Of a stretch of DNA of 64,000 nt, positions 50,209-62,636 are shown piece by piece (within the stretch, counting starts at the first letter, position 1; each line of letters opens with the position of its first letter). The stretch is taken from assembly GCF_907164915.1 (NCBI RefSeq), contig NC_061862.1, positions 135,833,520-135,897,519 on the forward strand, read 5' to 3'. The DNA is from Impatiens glandulifera. Lineage: Eukaryota; Streptophyta; Magnoliopsida; Ericales; Balsaminaceae. The position numbers were made by a program, and so were the translations under genes. The notes under the pieces were generated by a model. The model ran no database searches and was not told the origin of the DNA. It saw nothing but the letters and a program-made list of their open reading frames with translations.

Positions 50209-50449
50209 TGTTGAATAAACTTTAATTAATAAGGTATTTAGTTTTTTATGTTTAATAATCCTAGAGTAATAACAAGGGGTGAGTGGGATAACCAAGAGAT
50301 TTGGGTGGGAGCTATTTAATATGAAGAATAATTTTATTTTGTCATTTGAAGAGTCAAGCATATGAAGAGTCTATGCTTTCCTATAAAAGAGTTGTAAAAA
50401 TCTATTTGAGATAATAAGAAAGATATATTTTGGCATCTTGTTATCAACA
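50209..50449 (+). repeat. 3' LTR of the copia element
   Basis: 241 bp, four differences from the 5' LTR. It begins right after the polypurine tract. Confidence 0.95.
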
Positions 50450-50790
50450 ATCTCCAATTCTTTGTTTGATATTGCACCACCAAATCTCCAATCCTTTGTT
50501 TGATATTCAGTAACAGTAACAATATCCATTAACCGTTGTTTCCAAATATAATTATCGATTAACATCTCTTCTAGTTTGTTGATACGAGAATCAAATTGTT
50601 GTGTGAAATAATCAATATATTGACATAAGCCAAGAGGAAGATTTTGTGCCACTCCACCTAGTCGCATGAAACTAGCATGCATCTTGGCTCCCAAGACTCT
50701 TTCATATAAATCAAACAATTTTACCGATCCTCAAAAGCCCATATGAACGGAGTTGATGCTCCTACATGTATAGCATAGCATGAGTAGTTA
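50450..50790 (-). pseudogene. nad7: Mitochondrial nad7 exon 3 fragment (NUMT, other side of the copia insertion)
   Basis: On the minus strand the frame reads GASTPFIWAFEDR, a stop, then GGVAQNLPLGLC, FTQQFDSRINKLEEM and IWKQRLMDI. This is the conserved centre of NADH dehydrogenase subunit 7. Near 50,450-50,510 a short stretch (QTKDWRFGGAI) is present twice in tandem, and the copia element inserted in the second copy. The homology fades by about 50,790. Confidence 0.9.
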
Positions 50791-51837
50791 AAGCAAGTGA
50801 ATAATTTGAAATTCAAGTTATTTCACATAATAACACTCGTATATATTGAGCTCGTAATGGTACATCGCAATTCAAAAGTCTCTATATCTGAAAAATGAGT
50901 GTGTTCTTGGGCCATCATAGAAACATAGATTTAGTCAACGGTGGAACAAAGAACACACCCTAATTATAGCTTTTTTCTGTAGACGTTCATTTGCATCAAA
51001 AACACAAGTGCTCTATGAATTATTCATAACACGACTCTCCCACTTGAGTTACTCTGTAGGGCCATGCCATGTTATTCAATAATATTGGAATAATTGAAGG
51101 CTAACAACTAGTAATCAAAGTTGGTCACCTTTGGAATATGAATAGGGCTCCTAGGCGGCACATTTGTGGAAACAAACCGATGGAAGGTTGGGTTCTATTG
51201 GAGGGTCGGACATGAGTTTTAGATCATAAGAGAAGATTATCCTCCCAATAAGGAAGAATGAAAAAAATTGTTGTCATCTATCTCGACCAGTTGAACTTGA
51301 ACGAGTTTTGCTTGACAATTTCCTCTTACTCGAGCTTGGTCATTCTCTTTCTATAACATACCATACCTCATTTCAAATAAAAGCTCTAATTGGTATGTTA
51401 TTTTGCCTTACTCAACCCATTCTCTAGTCTCCTAGTCTTTCAACCAGATCCCCTGAAAAACGTAGGTGTGGGTCTTCCTTTAAGTGGCCTAACATTCATT
51501 CTCAAATCCTTTAAATTGAAGAAAAAATATTAAAAATTAACTTGAAGAAAACCCATAATAAAAAAACATAAAGAGTATAGTCTTATATCATCTTTGGGCT
51601 TTATTTATATATCTCCCATCGGATTTGATTACAGGGAAGGGATAATAAGAGAGAAATTCTGAAACCCTAACTAAAACCCTAACCAATATCAACCGAAAAA
51701 CAACGACGATGATGCTTCACTGTACAAAGACTACCGACAAACACAAAACCTAAAAGATGAACAAACAAGGATCACGATGATTAATAAACTCGACCACTTT
51801 CTCTCCCACACCATCCATTCAGATCTGACTCATTCCC
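50791..51837. other. Spacer, nothing coding recognised
   Basis: Moderately AT-rich. Part could be more mitochondrial DNA but I found no gene. The right end includes the 3' UTR of the ERD15-like gene. Confidence 0.4.
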
Positions 51838-52351
51838 CTAACGCGGCTGCTGAATCGGCCTCGGATTCACTTTCACATTCACAATCTTCGGCGCTTTCTC
51901 AATATACCTCGGTGCCGTAGCTGTAGATCTCCCCTTCCTCAGATTCTTCAACGCTATCATATCTCTCTGAATGTTTTTGTTAACCTTATGCTCTTCATCC
52001 TCTACATTCAAACAAAACAAACATAAAGACAGTAAATCTCCAGCAAATCGCATCTACAGTTTCCAGATCTAAGTGAAATTTATGGATCTATATATACTTA
52101 CGATTGGTGTTGTTCACTAGCTGTAAGAAACTGTCAACGAATCCAGTGAAGAAGGAATCGCCATCATCATCGAATAACAGGAGATCAGTTTGGGGATCAA
52201 GGAACCTCTCTTGAAGCCAGTAATCACGGAACCAGGGAGAAGAGCGTACGAGAGACCACCACTCCTCGGAGAAATCCTCAACGGCTTTGTATGCCGTCGG
52301 AACGTACATCGGAGCGTTCGGATTCAAGCTTGATTGGGATATTACTTCCAT
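51838..52351 (-). CDS. ERD15: ERD15-like protein with PAM2 motif
   Basis: Two exons on the minus strand: 52,351-52,102 and 52,001-51,838, intron 100 bp (GTAAGT...TAG). The joined frame is 138 codons (137 residues), in the ERD15 size range. Residues 8-21 ([14 protein letters not shown]) are a PAM2 motif, which binds the MLLE domain of poly(A)-binding protein. It is followed by the family hallmark [11 protein letters not shown] and WFRDYWLQE. An acidic middle (FDDDGD) and a basic C-terminus ([19 protein letters not shown]) follow. ERD15 genes respond quickly to drought and ABA signals and are thought to modulate stress responses through poly(A)-binding protein. Exon 1 lies inside segmental duplication copy B, exon 2 just outside it. 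Confidence 0.88.
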
Positions 52352-52689
52352 TGATGATCTACTTTACAAAGTATCTCTGAGGCTTATTTGTCACTTCAAA
52401 GAGAAAAGAAAGGATATGGTACAATAAATAGACAGACTTAAGGGCTTGTTTGGAAAATTATTATTTTTTTATACGACAAAATATTTTAATAATTTACTTT
52501 TTATAATCAGAAGTTATAAATTAAGGTAAATTTATTTATGGATGATTTTAAAAAGAATAGGAATGATAATATAATATTAGATAAGATTTCATTTAAAACA
52601 AAAAAAAAGATAAGATTAGACCAAATATTGTTATCTAGTCATATATATTTAATTATATTCATTTATCCAAAAAAATAATTCAATTCATA

Positions 52690-54160
52690 ATATAAATTTT
52701 GTTTTCTTTTTATTATTACCCATGAGAGTGCACAAGAATTTCACTAGAGGGTTGTGTGGTTTTAATTCTTTATCAAACACATGATAAAATATCACAAGAG
52801 AATACAAGACGAGTGAGACTGAAATGTTTAAGATTATAGTGAATGTCCAGTTGACCCAACTCGGATATATTCTCATTTTTTGAAGAACTATCATCAAGAT
52901 TGAACATACAGGTTGAATCACAACAAATTGTCATGTCTACTACTTTATAAGCTTTAGCGATTGGTGATTCAACCGAACTGGATGGGGCTGCAATCAGTAT
53001 AAAAAGAACCACATCTTTGAAATAGAGGAAACAAAATCCTCAAAAACTACACCCAAAAAACAAGTTTTACCCACATGAAAGAGAGTCATTAGGAAACGAG
53101 TGGTGAATTTCTCTTCTTTTTACCCCATTTGGAAACTATGTTCTTGCTCAAGGATATGTTCAAGTAGTTATACATCAACGCCAAATCACCTGCATTTACA
53201 ACAAACAGAATAATCTTTCATTGGAATTACAAAAAACCCTTAAAAATGTTAGTAATATACTTACCAAAGCTTCATAGCATTCCTTGATTGATTCAAGAAA
53301 AGTAAAATAAGAACTGCTCCATGTAAAATGTAACAAACCAATGTAGGATACAACAACATATAAAGGAGCCATGAGAATGATAACCAATATAGCTTTCTAT
53401 TCCTTTGGTTTCCTCCAGCATAATATATGTGTCAAGACTAATTTAGCAGAAACCAACAGTGTAATCACCAAGCAACAAGTTGTTGCAATATAAGTCATTT
53501 GTGCTGGATGCATTTTTCCTTAAAAACTGAGAACCTGCATTACAGATTTGAAACTTCTTCAACCCTTAATAACTAGATTTGTTGTATTATTCACGCAATA
53601 GATTTCAGAAAATTTTCTAAGATTCTAAATCTAGAAGTTAGAAAGAAAGGTGTATGATCAAAGTAACTAGGATTCCGAGTAGAATCGCGCGAAAAACGCA
53701 TAGTTTTTTTGAAGAATGTATTAAAAGTACGGTGAAAACATTATCCCACAAGACTAGTACTTTAATATTGCGAGATGAGACAGAGAGATAAAGAGATTAC
53801 ACGAATGTGAAAGCATCAAAGGTTGTGAACTCAGATGCATTTATCACAGGCGACAAATGCATATTCGTCTACGACACCTGCAACAGATGCATATTAAACC
53901 TTAAACTATTCAGTCAACCCAAAAACTTAAACCAAACGCTAAAACCATAAACCATTCTTCTATTTCAGAATGCATGCAAGGAAAACGACGAAAAAACAGG
54001 CATAACTCACCTGAAATGATGAAGGCATTCTGGCGTTGCCTTGAGGAGTTGATCGATCGGCTTCCTTCGTTTCGTTGCTTCACTTGGATCGTCGGGGGAG
54101 AAACTGAAATGAGAGAAAGGGAAATCGGTCAGGGGAGAAACTGAAAGGAAACAAGGAGAT
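52690..54160 (-). pseudogene. Truncated LAZ1 / TMEM184 (DUF300)-like gene fragment with introns
   Basis: On the minus strand: a 5' UTR-like exon (about 54,150-54,012) with donor GTGAGT; a coding exon 53,513-53,265 starting MHPAQMTYIATTCC and including ILMAPLYVVVSYIGLL and SIKECYEAL; another from 53,189 with LALMYNYLNISLSKNIV; then, after frameshifts, PVCSILMIVLQ, YPSWVNWTFTIILNIS and LVIFYHVFDKELKPHN. These are the order and motifs of LAZ1-type seven-helix membrane proteins. A TAG interrupts exon 1 at 53,397-53,399 (codon 39) and homology ends at about 52,700, in the middle of the protein. Introns are kept, so it is a DNA-level copy. It is absent from duplication copy A. The family works at the tonoplast and plasma membrane, but this copy cannot make the full protein. 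Confidence 0.78.
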
Positions 54161-56131
54161 GGAAAAAAAGAAATGGAGATAACCCAAATTTTTAATTAAA
54201 AGTAAAAGTGTCTTTTATCCATGACAAAAGGTTACTTTTACAAAATTTATAATGCTTATGCTAAATTTGAAAATAACCCTATTTTCAGGGTTAATTAATC
54301 AAATTTCGATATAAAATAAGCTGTTCATTTAAAGTTTGGTGTAAGATCATTTTTATATTTAATTAATATAAGTATTATACATCATCAATTATATATTAAT
54401 AATGATCATTCAACATTTCAAATAATAAGTATTATTTATACGAAAATATTGTTTTAATCCTTATGTACAAAAAAAAAATTAAAAAAAAAATTATGATATC
54501 AAAATCAATAAAGTCCTAGAAAATCAATGAGGATAGGGAAGAAATTTTGCTTTATGAATTATTTCACGATTAATTATTGCTTATATGAATAAGACGTGAC
54601 CTATTATTATATAACTGTATTGGAAATATCTGTAATAAACTTGATTTGTTTTAAGTGTTTTAAATTATTATTAAATTAAATAAGTTTTTTTAGCTAGCTT
54701 GACCTGGTTTGGGTTATTTAAAAATAATTTATAATATCATTTTATATTTAATCGTCAACCAAAATATAAGCTATTTATTAACTTATAAATAAGTATGTTT
54801 ATCATTCAAAATCTATCAAGGTTATTAAATAATAGGATTTTGAAGAATTCCATGATGCATGTTTAATTTTCTTTTAAAGGGAAAACATAGTTAGATACTT
54901 TTTTTTTTAGTTATTTTCATCTAAATGTTCTAGATGTAATAATGAATCATACATATTATTTTAAAAGATTTATGTTCGATTCTCAATAAAACAAGTACTT
55001 TTAAATAAAAAAACATGATAAGACTCGTGATAATGAAATGTCATTAACTTATAATCAAATAAATGAAATGAACTAACAGTTATATAAGGATCACAAGAAA
55101 AATATTAAAATCACATTTTTAAAATTCTCATGATATGGTATTCCAATGAAACCAATAAGTTAAACATTTATGCATATTTTATTTTATAAATAGAAATTTT
55201 TATTTATAAATTAATATTCATGATATTTTCTCAATAAATGTTTAAAAATACCTTCTCTTCAATAAAATCAACCAAAAATATATTATTTACATGAAAATAA
55301 AACTGAAAGATTAGACAATATAAAAGTGTCTAAACTATAAAAACGAATTCACATAAATCTACCAAAGTTGATCTATTATTCGGGATTGTCAATGCATATT
55401 TGAATAATGTATGGTTGCTATATCTCCTCTATGATAAAAACATAAAATTATTTTATTCGAATAGTTGAGTATCAAATTAGTTGCATTTTTTATATATTAA
55501 ATGTTGAAGTTTAGTTCCATTGTTTTGTACTATAGTAATAATGATCTTCTTTTATTGAGATGAATGAATAATTGATTTTTTTTTATTAAATTTAAAGCTA
55601 ACAAAATATATTTAAAAATTAGGCAACATCATGGTGGTTCTCGAGCTCATCACCATAAATTATAACTCTCCACTAACATTTGTCCCAACTATATATATAT
55701 ATAACTTTTAGTTTCTTAACTAAAGTTTATTTTATAGAGAAACCGTACCCAACTTCAAGTTAGGGAAACTTTTTTAAGAAACATGTACTCATAAGACAAC
55801 TAATTAATCATATAATATTATTAGTTAGGGCAAGTCTCCTTTATGAAAATAATCCACCATATTTATAAAATGTACTCATTTCACTCTATAAAACTAATTA
55901 TATTTATAATGGTTACAAAAATTTAAATGGTAATTGTCTGAATCAGGGAATTTGAATTGGGGGCATGCAAAGACTATCATCATCTTTTCATTTTATTTAA
56001 TTTCATATCATCACTCTTAAATTTCATATGTCTTGATGGAGTTTTTTTAAATACTTTAAATAACTATCGGTAATAATTTGGATGATATCGAGGTTAGTAC
56101 CATTTATACCCCCTCTCTTCTCTCATCTCCT

Positions 56132-57430
56132 CGAAAATTTGACGAAATGACTCTAATAATTGCTATATTTGCAACCGTGATCATCCGATAATTTTTATTG
56201 CTCTAGTGACTACTTTAATTTTTTTTGGACAAAAATACCATTATCGCGTAACGTGAAGTGAAAATGTTCTTTATATAAATACTCAAAAATTTTCATTTCC
56301 TTAATTTCCTTTCTCTTTTTTCTCTCTCTACATTTTCGAAAATAATTTTTTTAAAATATTTTACATATAAATTTTAAAATATTTTGTTTTATAAATTTAT
56401 TTAAATACAAATTTTTTAAATATGTTGTTTTATATATATATTTAATATATAATTATATAAAATAATTAAAGTAAATTCATTTATATATCTTAAAAATGTA
56501 AATACTTAGTGAAATTTGCTTAACTTCTATAGCAACGCTACAAATATTGAGTGAAGCAAGCTTCACTAGGTAGTCTTTGTTTCACTCATTTAAGTGCGGT
56601 AAATACTCAGGTGAAGTTTGCTTCACCGGATAACGGGTAGCGCTTATTTTTATTTATTTTTTATTCTTTTGCAGACTTACATGAAGACATAAATACTTTT
56701 ACATGAACTTATCAATGGTTTTACATATTTGTGTTAGTGGTTTTACATGAACATTTATATATATTTAATATATAATTATATAAAATATAAAATAATTTAA
56801 ATAATTTTTTTTAATATCTTACAAATAAATTTTAAAATATTTTGTTTTACAAATTTATTTAAATATATTATAAAATATTGAATATTTTGTTTTACAAATT
56901 CATTTAAATATCTTTCAAAAGTAATTAAAAATATGTTGTTATATGTATATATTTAATATATAATTATATAAAATTTTAAATAATTTGCCAAAATATATTT
57001 CAAATACATTACAAATAAATTTATGCATATTGAATATATAAATATATACATTATGAAATAATTTGTAGAAATTCATTTGAATATATCACAATTATAAAAT
57101 ATAATTATAATCATTTATAAAAATTTAAATATCTCAAATCACATAATTTATAATTATTAAATAAAATTATATTAATTCATAATTATTATTTTATATATAT
57201 TAGAAATAAAATCATATGAATTATTATTTAATCATTTAATTACATCACAAATAAATTTATAAACATAATTTATAAATCGGAGTCAAATAAGTTCGTCTTC
57301 ACTCAATAGTGAATATATGTCAATCAGTTTTACATGGACAACCTCATGTAAAACGGTATAATAGACTGCCCCTTCAATGGATCATGTAAAACGGAGTTAA
57401 GCGAAGGAAGCTTCACTCATTTTCGCTTCT
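56132..57430. mobile_element. MULE-like insertion with one recognisable terminus
   Basis: The left end (AAAATTTGACGAAATGACTC, then GGACAAAAATACCATTATCG and CGTAACGTGAAG) matches the outer TIR of the element at 61,226. Inside are GTGAAGC...GCTTCAC palindromes near 56,550, 56,610 and 57,400. The block is absent from duplication copy A. A clear right inverted end was not found. Confidence 0.5.
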
Positions 57431-59576
57431 TGTCTAATGTTAAAAGCACACTTAAATGGTTAGGACATAACATATCTTTATATAGAGTAATGATAGGGGT
57501 AACGATAGCTAATGAGGTAGCCTCACCTGATTATTAAACTTGATGACTCAATATTTCTTTAATTTTCTCTTTTATATTCATTAATAATTTTCTCTCTCTT
57601 CTCATTGTTTATATTTTCTCCCTCTATTTTAAATAAGACACATTCATTAAAAAAAATTAATTTTTATTATTAAAAAAATAATAATAATTTATCTTTTTAA
57701 TTTTTATTATTATAAATATTATTTTTTAAAATTATTGTACATGGCATTATAAAATTCATTTTACTTATTTCTCTCTCAATAATTTATTTCCTTTTATTTA
57801 TTAAAAAATTATAATTTATTTTTAATAATAAAAATGTCTCAAATTAAATTAAATAATAATTAATTAAGTTAATTAAAATTTATATATAAGAGAATAATTT
57901 TTTTTTAATTTAATTAATTAATTCTATTATCTATTAATTTAATAATATATATATTAATAATAAAAAATAAAATTATTAATAATTTTATTTAACCGGTTGA
58001 TTCTCTTTTTTAAACTCTTAATTGTTGATTTTCTCTCCTTCTCTACTTAAAAGTCTTTTTCTTTTCATGTTCGTTCATCTCAGAAATTTATTAGAAACTC
58101 AATCAACTATTGAAGCTTAATTAACTACATAAAAGGTCAATCAACTACAAAAGCTCAATCAACAACATTCAAAAAAAAATATTGTTTCTAATTTGTCTGA
58201 AAGATATGAAGTTTTGGATGTCAATATATTGCGTGATGATTAAAGACAATTTATCGATTATATTATGTTGTTTGATTTTCTAAAAGTAGATGTTATAATA
58301 TATTTTGGACCATATTTTTTTGGTATATTTATTTTATTGATACTCTTTAATTAATTTAATTAAGATTTTGCAATTTATTAATATAAAATAGTAAATTAAC
58401 CAAGTAAATGTTTTTAATTAAATATAAAAAAATTAAATATTATTTATTTTAATTTGAGTTATTTTTATTATTAAAAATAAAAATTTATCTTTTTTATAAA
58501 TAAATTGAAATAAATTATTGAGAGAGAAATAATTAAAATGTTTAGAGTGGCAGGTACAATAATTTAAAAAAAATATTTATAATAATAAAAATTAAAAAGA
58601 TAAATTATTAAGTATTTTTTAATAATAATAATTAATTTTTTTATTAAATAGTCTTATTTAAGATATGAGAGAAAATATAAATAGTGATAAGAGAGAAAAT
58701 TATTAATAAATATAAAAGATAAATATTGAGTCATATTACAAGTCTTTTATGTTCACTCTTTATATAATTAAAACATAATTTTATTTGTTTTCTTACAATT
58801 ATATTATTTAATTTATTAATTGAAATATTAAAATATTTTTTATTTAATTATTATTATTATTACTATATATTAATACTTTCTAACTTTTTATTTAAAAATA
58901 CATAATTTATTACAAATAACCCAATAAATATTTTAAATAATTTAAGTTTTATTTAAATAAATCACGTTAAAATCGTTTCACTCCCTTTATAAATTTTTTT
59001 TATATGTAAGTTAATTTATTAATTAAAATACTAAATTATCATATATTTTAAATTATTATTTATTATTTATTATTTTATTATATATTTTAATATTTTAAAA
59101 AACATTTTACTAGAAAAATATATTATTTACTTAAAATTACAACTAAATTTTCTTTTTTAAATAACAAAATTATTTAAATAATTTAGATCGGACTATAATT
59201 TAAAAACAACACAATCAACAAATTTAAACAATTTAAAATTTATTTAAATAATTCACTATCCAAGTCATTAATTTATTATCAAATTAATAGGTACACATTT
59301 CACGAGTTTTGGGCAGGGCTGAGAATTTGGGGCATATGCAAATTTAAATTTTGGGTTTAATGAAATAGTAAAAAAAATTCTTTTTATTTTAATAATATAA
59401 ACTAAAAAAAAAAAATAAGATTAATAATATAATACGGTTAAATATTAAAAAAAAAAATTAGGGGTCCTATAAAAGTAGGGATCATATACAAGTCGCGACA
59501 ATGACCATTAGAGATATAAGAGGTAACTACCACATGTAAGTAAACAAGCAGTCATTAATTTTTTTTACATTTTATC
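57431..59576. other. Very AT-rich part of duplication copy B
   Basis: No gene seen. Blocks around 58,770-59,560 align with 37,060-37,640. Confidence 0.6.
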
Positions 59577-59882
59577 TTGAAGACATTTAATGACCGGAAC
59601 TCATTTATATCCGAAACTCATTTAATTGACCAAAAGACATTTATGACCGAAGTCACTCCTCATTTAATGTCAAAGTATTTAATTAATCGACCATGCTTCA
59701 TTAAATATTTGTTGACCGATCTCCTCTTTAGGAGCATTAAGTGTCGGTTGACCAATCTCCTCTTCAGGAGCATTAAGTGTCGATTGACCGATCTTTCATA
59801 GAGCCGAAGTCGAACTACTGAACTGAACTACTGAACCGATATCCACGGCCGAGCCGATCTCGCCTATAGGTATCGATCAGAT
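59577..59882. repeat. Insertion with 36-bp tandem repeats
   Basis: GTTGACCGATCTCC-type units start at 59,711, 59,747 and 59,783, 36 bp apart. The block is absent from copy A at about 37,665. It contains GACCGA motifs and a small frame (59,577-59,801) that only reads through the repeats. Confidence 0.65.
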
Positions 59883-60225
59883 AATCTAAACCCACACATT
59901 ATCATTCTTATCCGTTGATCATGGGCTTGTTCATGTTTGGTTATTGAAATAAAATCCAATTTTTATCCCCAAAATCCAAATATCTTATCAACAATTTAAT
60001 CATCAATTTTATCCATTTAAATACCAAAATTACCTTCTTTCTCTAAGCCATGTTACCTTTTCTATCTCTAATCCACAATTCTCTTACATTCACCATATCC
60101 TCTCCAATCGGTAAATTAGTCTTGAAATTTTAAAAATCAATTCTTTCATAATTTTTATTAAATAAGAATTTTTGAGAGAAAATCTAGGTGAAACTAAAAA
60201 ACCCACCTCCACAAGTCTCACCTGT

Positions 60226-61225
60226 TGCCTTCTAGATCTTTCTTACTTTTTTTAAGTAAATATATGAAAAAAAAGTTCACTTTATTTATGGAAAAAAAAT
60301 TATTTAGACGTATATACTTATAAAAAGTCATTTAAACCTACGTATTATTAAAAATTGGTTCATTTATCCACTTTTAATAAACCATAGTTAATTTTTTTTA
60401 ATTTATATATTTATTAATTAAATATTAATATATTTTCTCGCTACTTCTTTTTCATTAATAAATGAACGGTCTATTTTTTTTATCTTTTTCATAAATTTTA
60501 ATTTTTTATTATTTCTATATAAGTATTTATTATTTTGATTATTTTATTAATTATTTTAAATTCATATTTATTTTTTTTAATGTTTTTTCTTATATTAATA
60601 TTGATTATTAATTATTTTAAAATTGTTTAGTCTTAATGATTGAATATAACAATGACTTATCATTTCAACAATAAAAATATTTCAACACAAAAATAAATTC
60701 ATTAATAATCAAGAATTAGATAATAATAGCAACTCATTCATCAAACACTAAAAAAGTAATAATTAAATATTAAACAAAATAATATTTCTTATTACTACTA
60801 TAAATCAGGAATAAAAATTAAATAAAAAATTATTATTTTTAATTTATTTATATTAAATTAAATAAGAAAAAAATCATTCAAAAAAAATATTACAGTAAAA
60901 TATAAAATTCACATATAAGTTGTTAATTTAAAAAAATAAATGAGATTTTAAGAATTATGAAAAATAAAAATTGATAAAAAAATATGAAATAAAAAAGAAA
61001 AATTAATATAAAAATAATATAAAATTTAAGAATAAAATAAATTACTTGGTTTAATTAATGAAAAAGAAAGAGTTAATTAATAAATTGAAAAATATAAATT
61101 AATTATGGCTACTAAAAAATCTAAATAACTCTTTTATTAATATATATACATATAAAAGTGAGTAAGTTATATAAATAAATATATATATATATATGTGAGT
61201 TTTTTTAGATATATTATATATATTA
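60226..61225. other. Very AT-rich spacer
   Basis: No gene or repeat boundary recognised. Confidence 0.6.
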
Positions 61226-61825
61226 AGGGAAATTGAACGAAATGACCATGAAGATAGGGTCATTTGTCTCCGTGGTCACCCAATATTTAAAATTTATCTG
61301 GTGACCATTTTATTTTTTTGGACGAAATTACCCTTTTCGCGTAACGCGAAGGGAGTTCGCGTTTCGCGAAGTGAAATAGTGTGAATATATATATTCAAAT
61401 TTTTTTATTTCCTTTATTTTGTTTCTCTCTCTTCTATCTCTGTTCTTGTTCGTCGGCGGCGGCGAAAACTTCGTCGACGACGACTACGGGGACGACGGCT
61501 ATGACATGTATCTACAAAGATAAGAAAACCTCATCCCTGAATCGATGTTTATAATGAATATTTCATTTCAAACGATTTATATTCTTCTTAATGAAACTCT
61601 AACCCTAAATCAATTAAATCTGTTCATATTTGTTCATATTTATTCATATTTGTTAATATTGGTTCATATTGATTCATTATTTTCTTCATCTTATTGTTCT
61701 TATGTCGATGATGATATTTGTAGATCATATGGGTTCCGTTTCGTGAAGGGCTTCTTGTTACGCGAAGGGTTTCTCGTTTCGCGAAGGGCTTTTCGTTTCG
61801 CGAAGGGCTTCTCGTTTCGCGAAGG
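61226..61825. repeat. Left terminal inverted repeat of the Pack-MULE-like element
   Basis: About 600 bp, inverted match to 63,353-64,000. The inner part is a run of TTCGCGAA- and GTTACGCGAAG-containing units (61,740-61,825). Outer bases match the termini at 42,048 and 56,132. Confidence 0.85.
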
Positions 61826-61833
61826 AATTCCCT

Positions 61834-62636
61834 TTATGCATTCATAGAGTATGTGCACACAAGAGACATGAAAGGTCTGTCTGTAATTTGTATAGATCGA
61901 TGTTATATTTTATATGTGTGTGTTTATTTCTTAAACTCCTAGCCCTACATGTGTTTCCTATAGCTGCATATAAACAAGCTGATGGAACAAAGATTAATAA
62001 CAGAAGAGTGCTTGTCGATGTTGAACGAGGTAGAACAGTTCTAAACTGGAAACCTCGTCGACTTGGTGGGGGGTCTAGGAACAACCAGGATTGGAGGTGA
62101 AGATGTAAATAAAAAACAATTGGGGAGGTGATTGATGAGGATGCCTTTTACTTTCACAAGCCTCTTTAGAAACTCTATGTGAATTTTTTCCTTATATGTT
62201 TCCTTCTCAATGTATTTGCTGAACAACTTGAGTTAAATTTTGAAGAGGAAAGAATGCAATGATGGTTGTATATCTAATAGAGCTTGCATCCACTACCTAT
62301 AACTAGTAGACAATAGGAGATCTTTTAATCTGCATAATTTTTATAATTTTCTTCACTCTCATTTCCCCATCATGTGTAGGGAAAAATCCCATGAAAAGGG
62401 AAGAAGATAGAGAGGGTGATAGGGAGAAATCTCGTGAGCGATCTTATGAGAAGCCAAAAGATCGTGATGAACCGGAGGATGAAGTGGAGGGATTGTATGA
62501 ACATGAATGTCGTCGACGACACCATAGGCACTACGAAGAAGACTAAGAAAAATCAGACAATCATAATAATGGGCGTGGTGGTGTGCAATATGAACAACTA
62601 GAACAAATTGACGAGGACAAAGAAAAGATTAGGTGA
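61834..62636 (+). pseudogene. U1-70K: U1 snRNP 70-kDa protein (U1-70K) gene fragment, captured
   Basis: Three exon pieces with intron remains. 61,835-61,874 reads [13 protein letters not shown], the end of the U1-70K RNA-recognition motif, with GT donor at 61,875. 61,964 onward (after TATAG) reads [21 protein letters not shown] and KPRRLGGG, the conserved segment after the RRM; an extra G in the GGGGGG run near 62,070 shifts the frame, and [11 protein letters not shown] follows in the next frame. 62,380-62,636 reads EEDREGDREKSRERSYE, the charged C-terminal region, with TAA at 62,544 and an end at TGA 62,634. The intact gene's protein binds stem-loop I of U1 snRNA and helps define 5' splice sites. 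This piece lacks the N-terminus and RRM core and is frameshifted. Confidence 0.85.

Larger units (their letters stand above)
45773..50449 (+). mobile_element. Complete Ty1/copia retrotransposon, 4.68 kb
   Basis: Two 241-bp LTRs (45,773-46,013 and 50,209-50,449) begin TGTTGAAT and end ATCAACA, with TATAAAA at 45,946-45,952. The PBS TGGTATCAGAGC is at 46,017-46,028 and the polypurine tract AAGGGGGAAATTT at 50,196-50,208. The 5-bp duplication ATCTC flanks it. I count four differences between LTRs (about 1.7%). The gag-pol frame is uninterrupted, so the copy may still be able to move. It sits inside mitochondrial nad7 DNA. Confidence 0.95.
52045..60225. repeat. Segmental duplication, copy B (interrupted)
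   Basis: Same-orientation partner of 34,093-37,966, about 18 kb away. Extra blocks absent from copy A: about 52,690-54,970 (LAZ1-like gene fragment), about 56,132-57,430 (MULE-like), about 57,480-58,770 (AT-rich), and 59,577-59,882 (short tandem repeats). Stretches between these carry no gene. Confidence 0.85.

Noticed and set aside
61545..61847. 100-residue frame in the left arm
   Set aside because: Its inverted match is read on the other strand of the right arm; the frame follows CGCGAAGG repeats and shows no domain.
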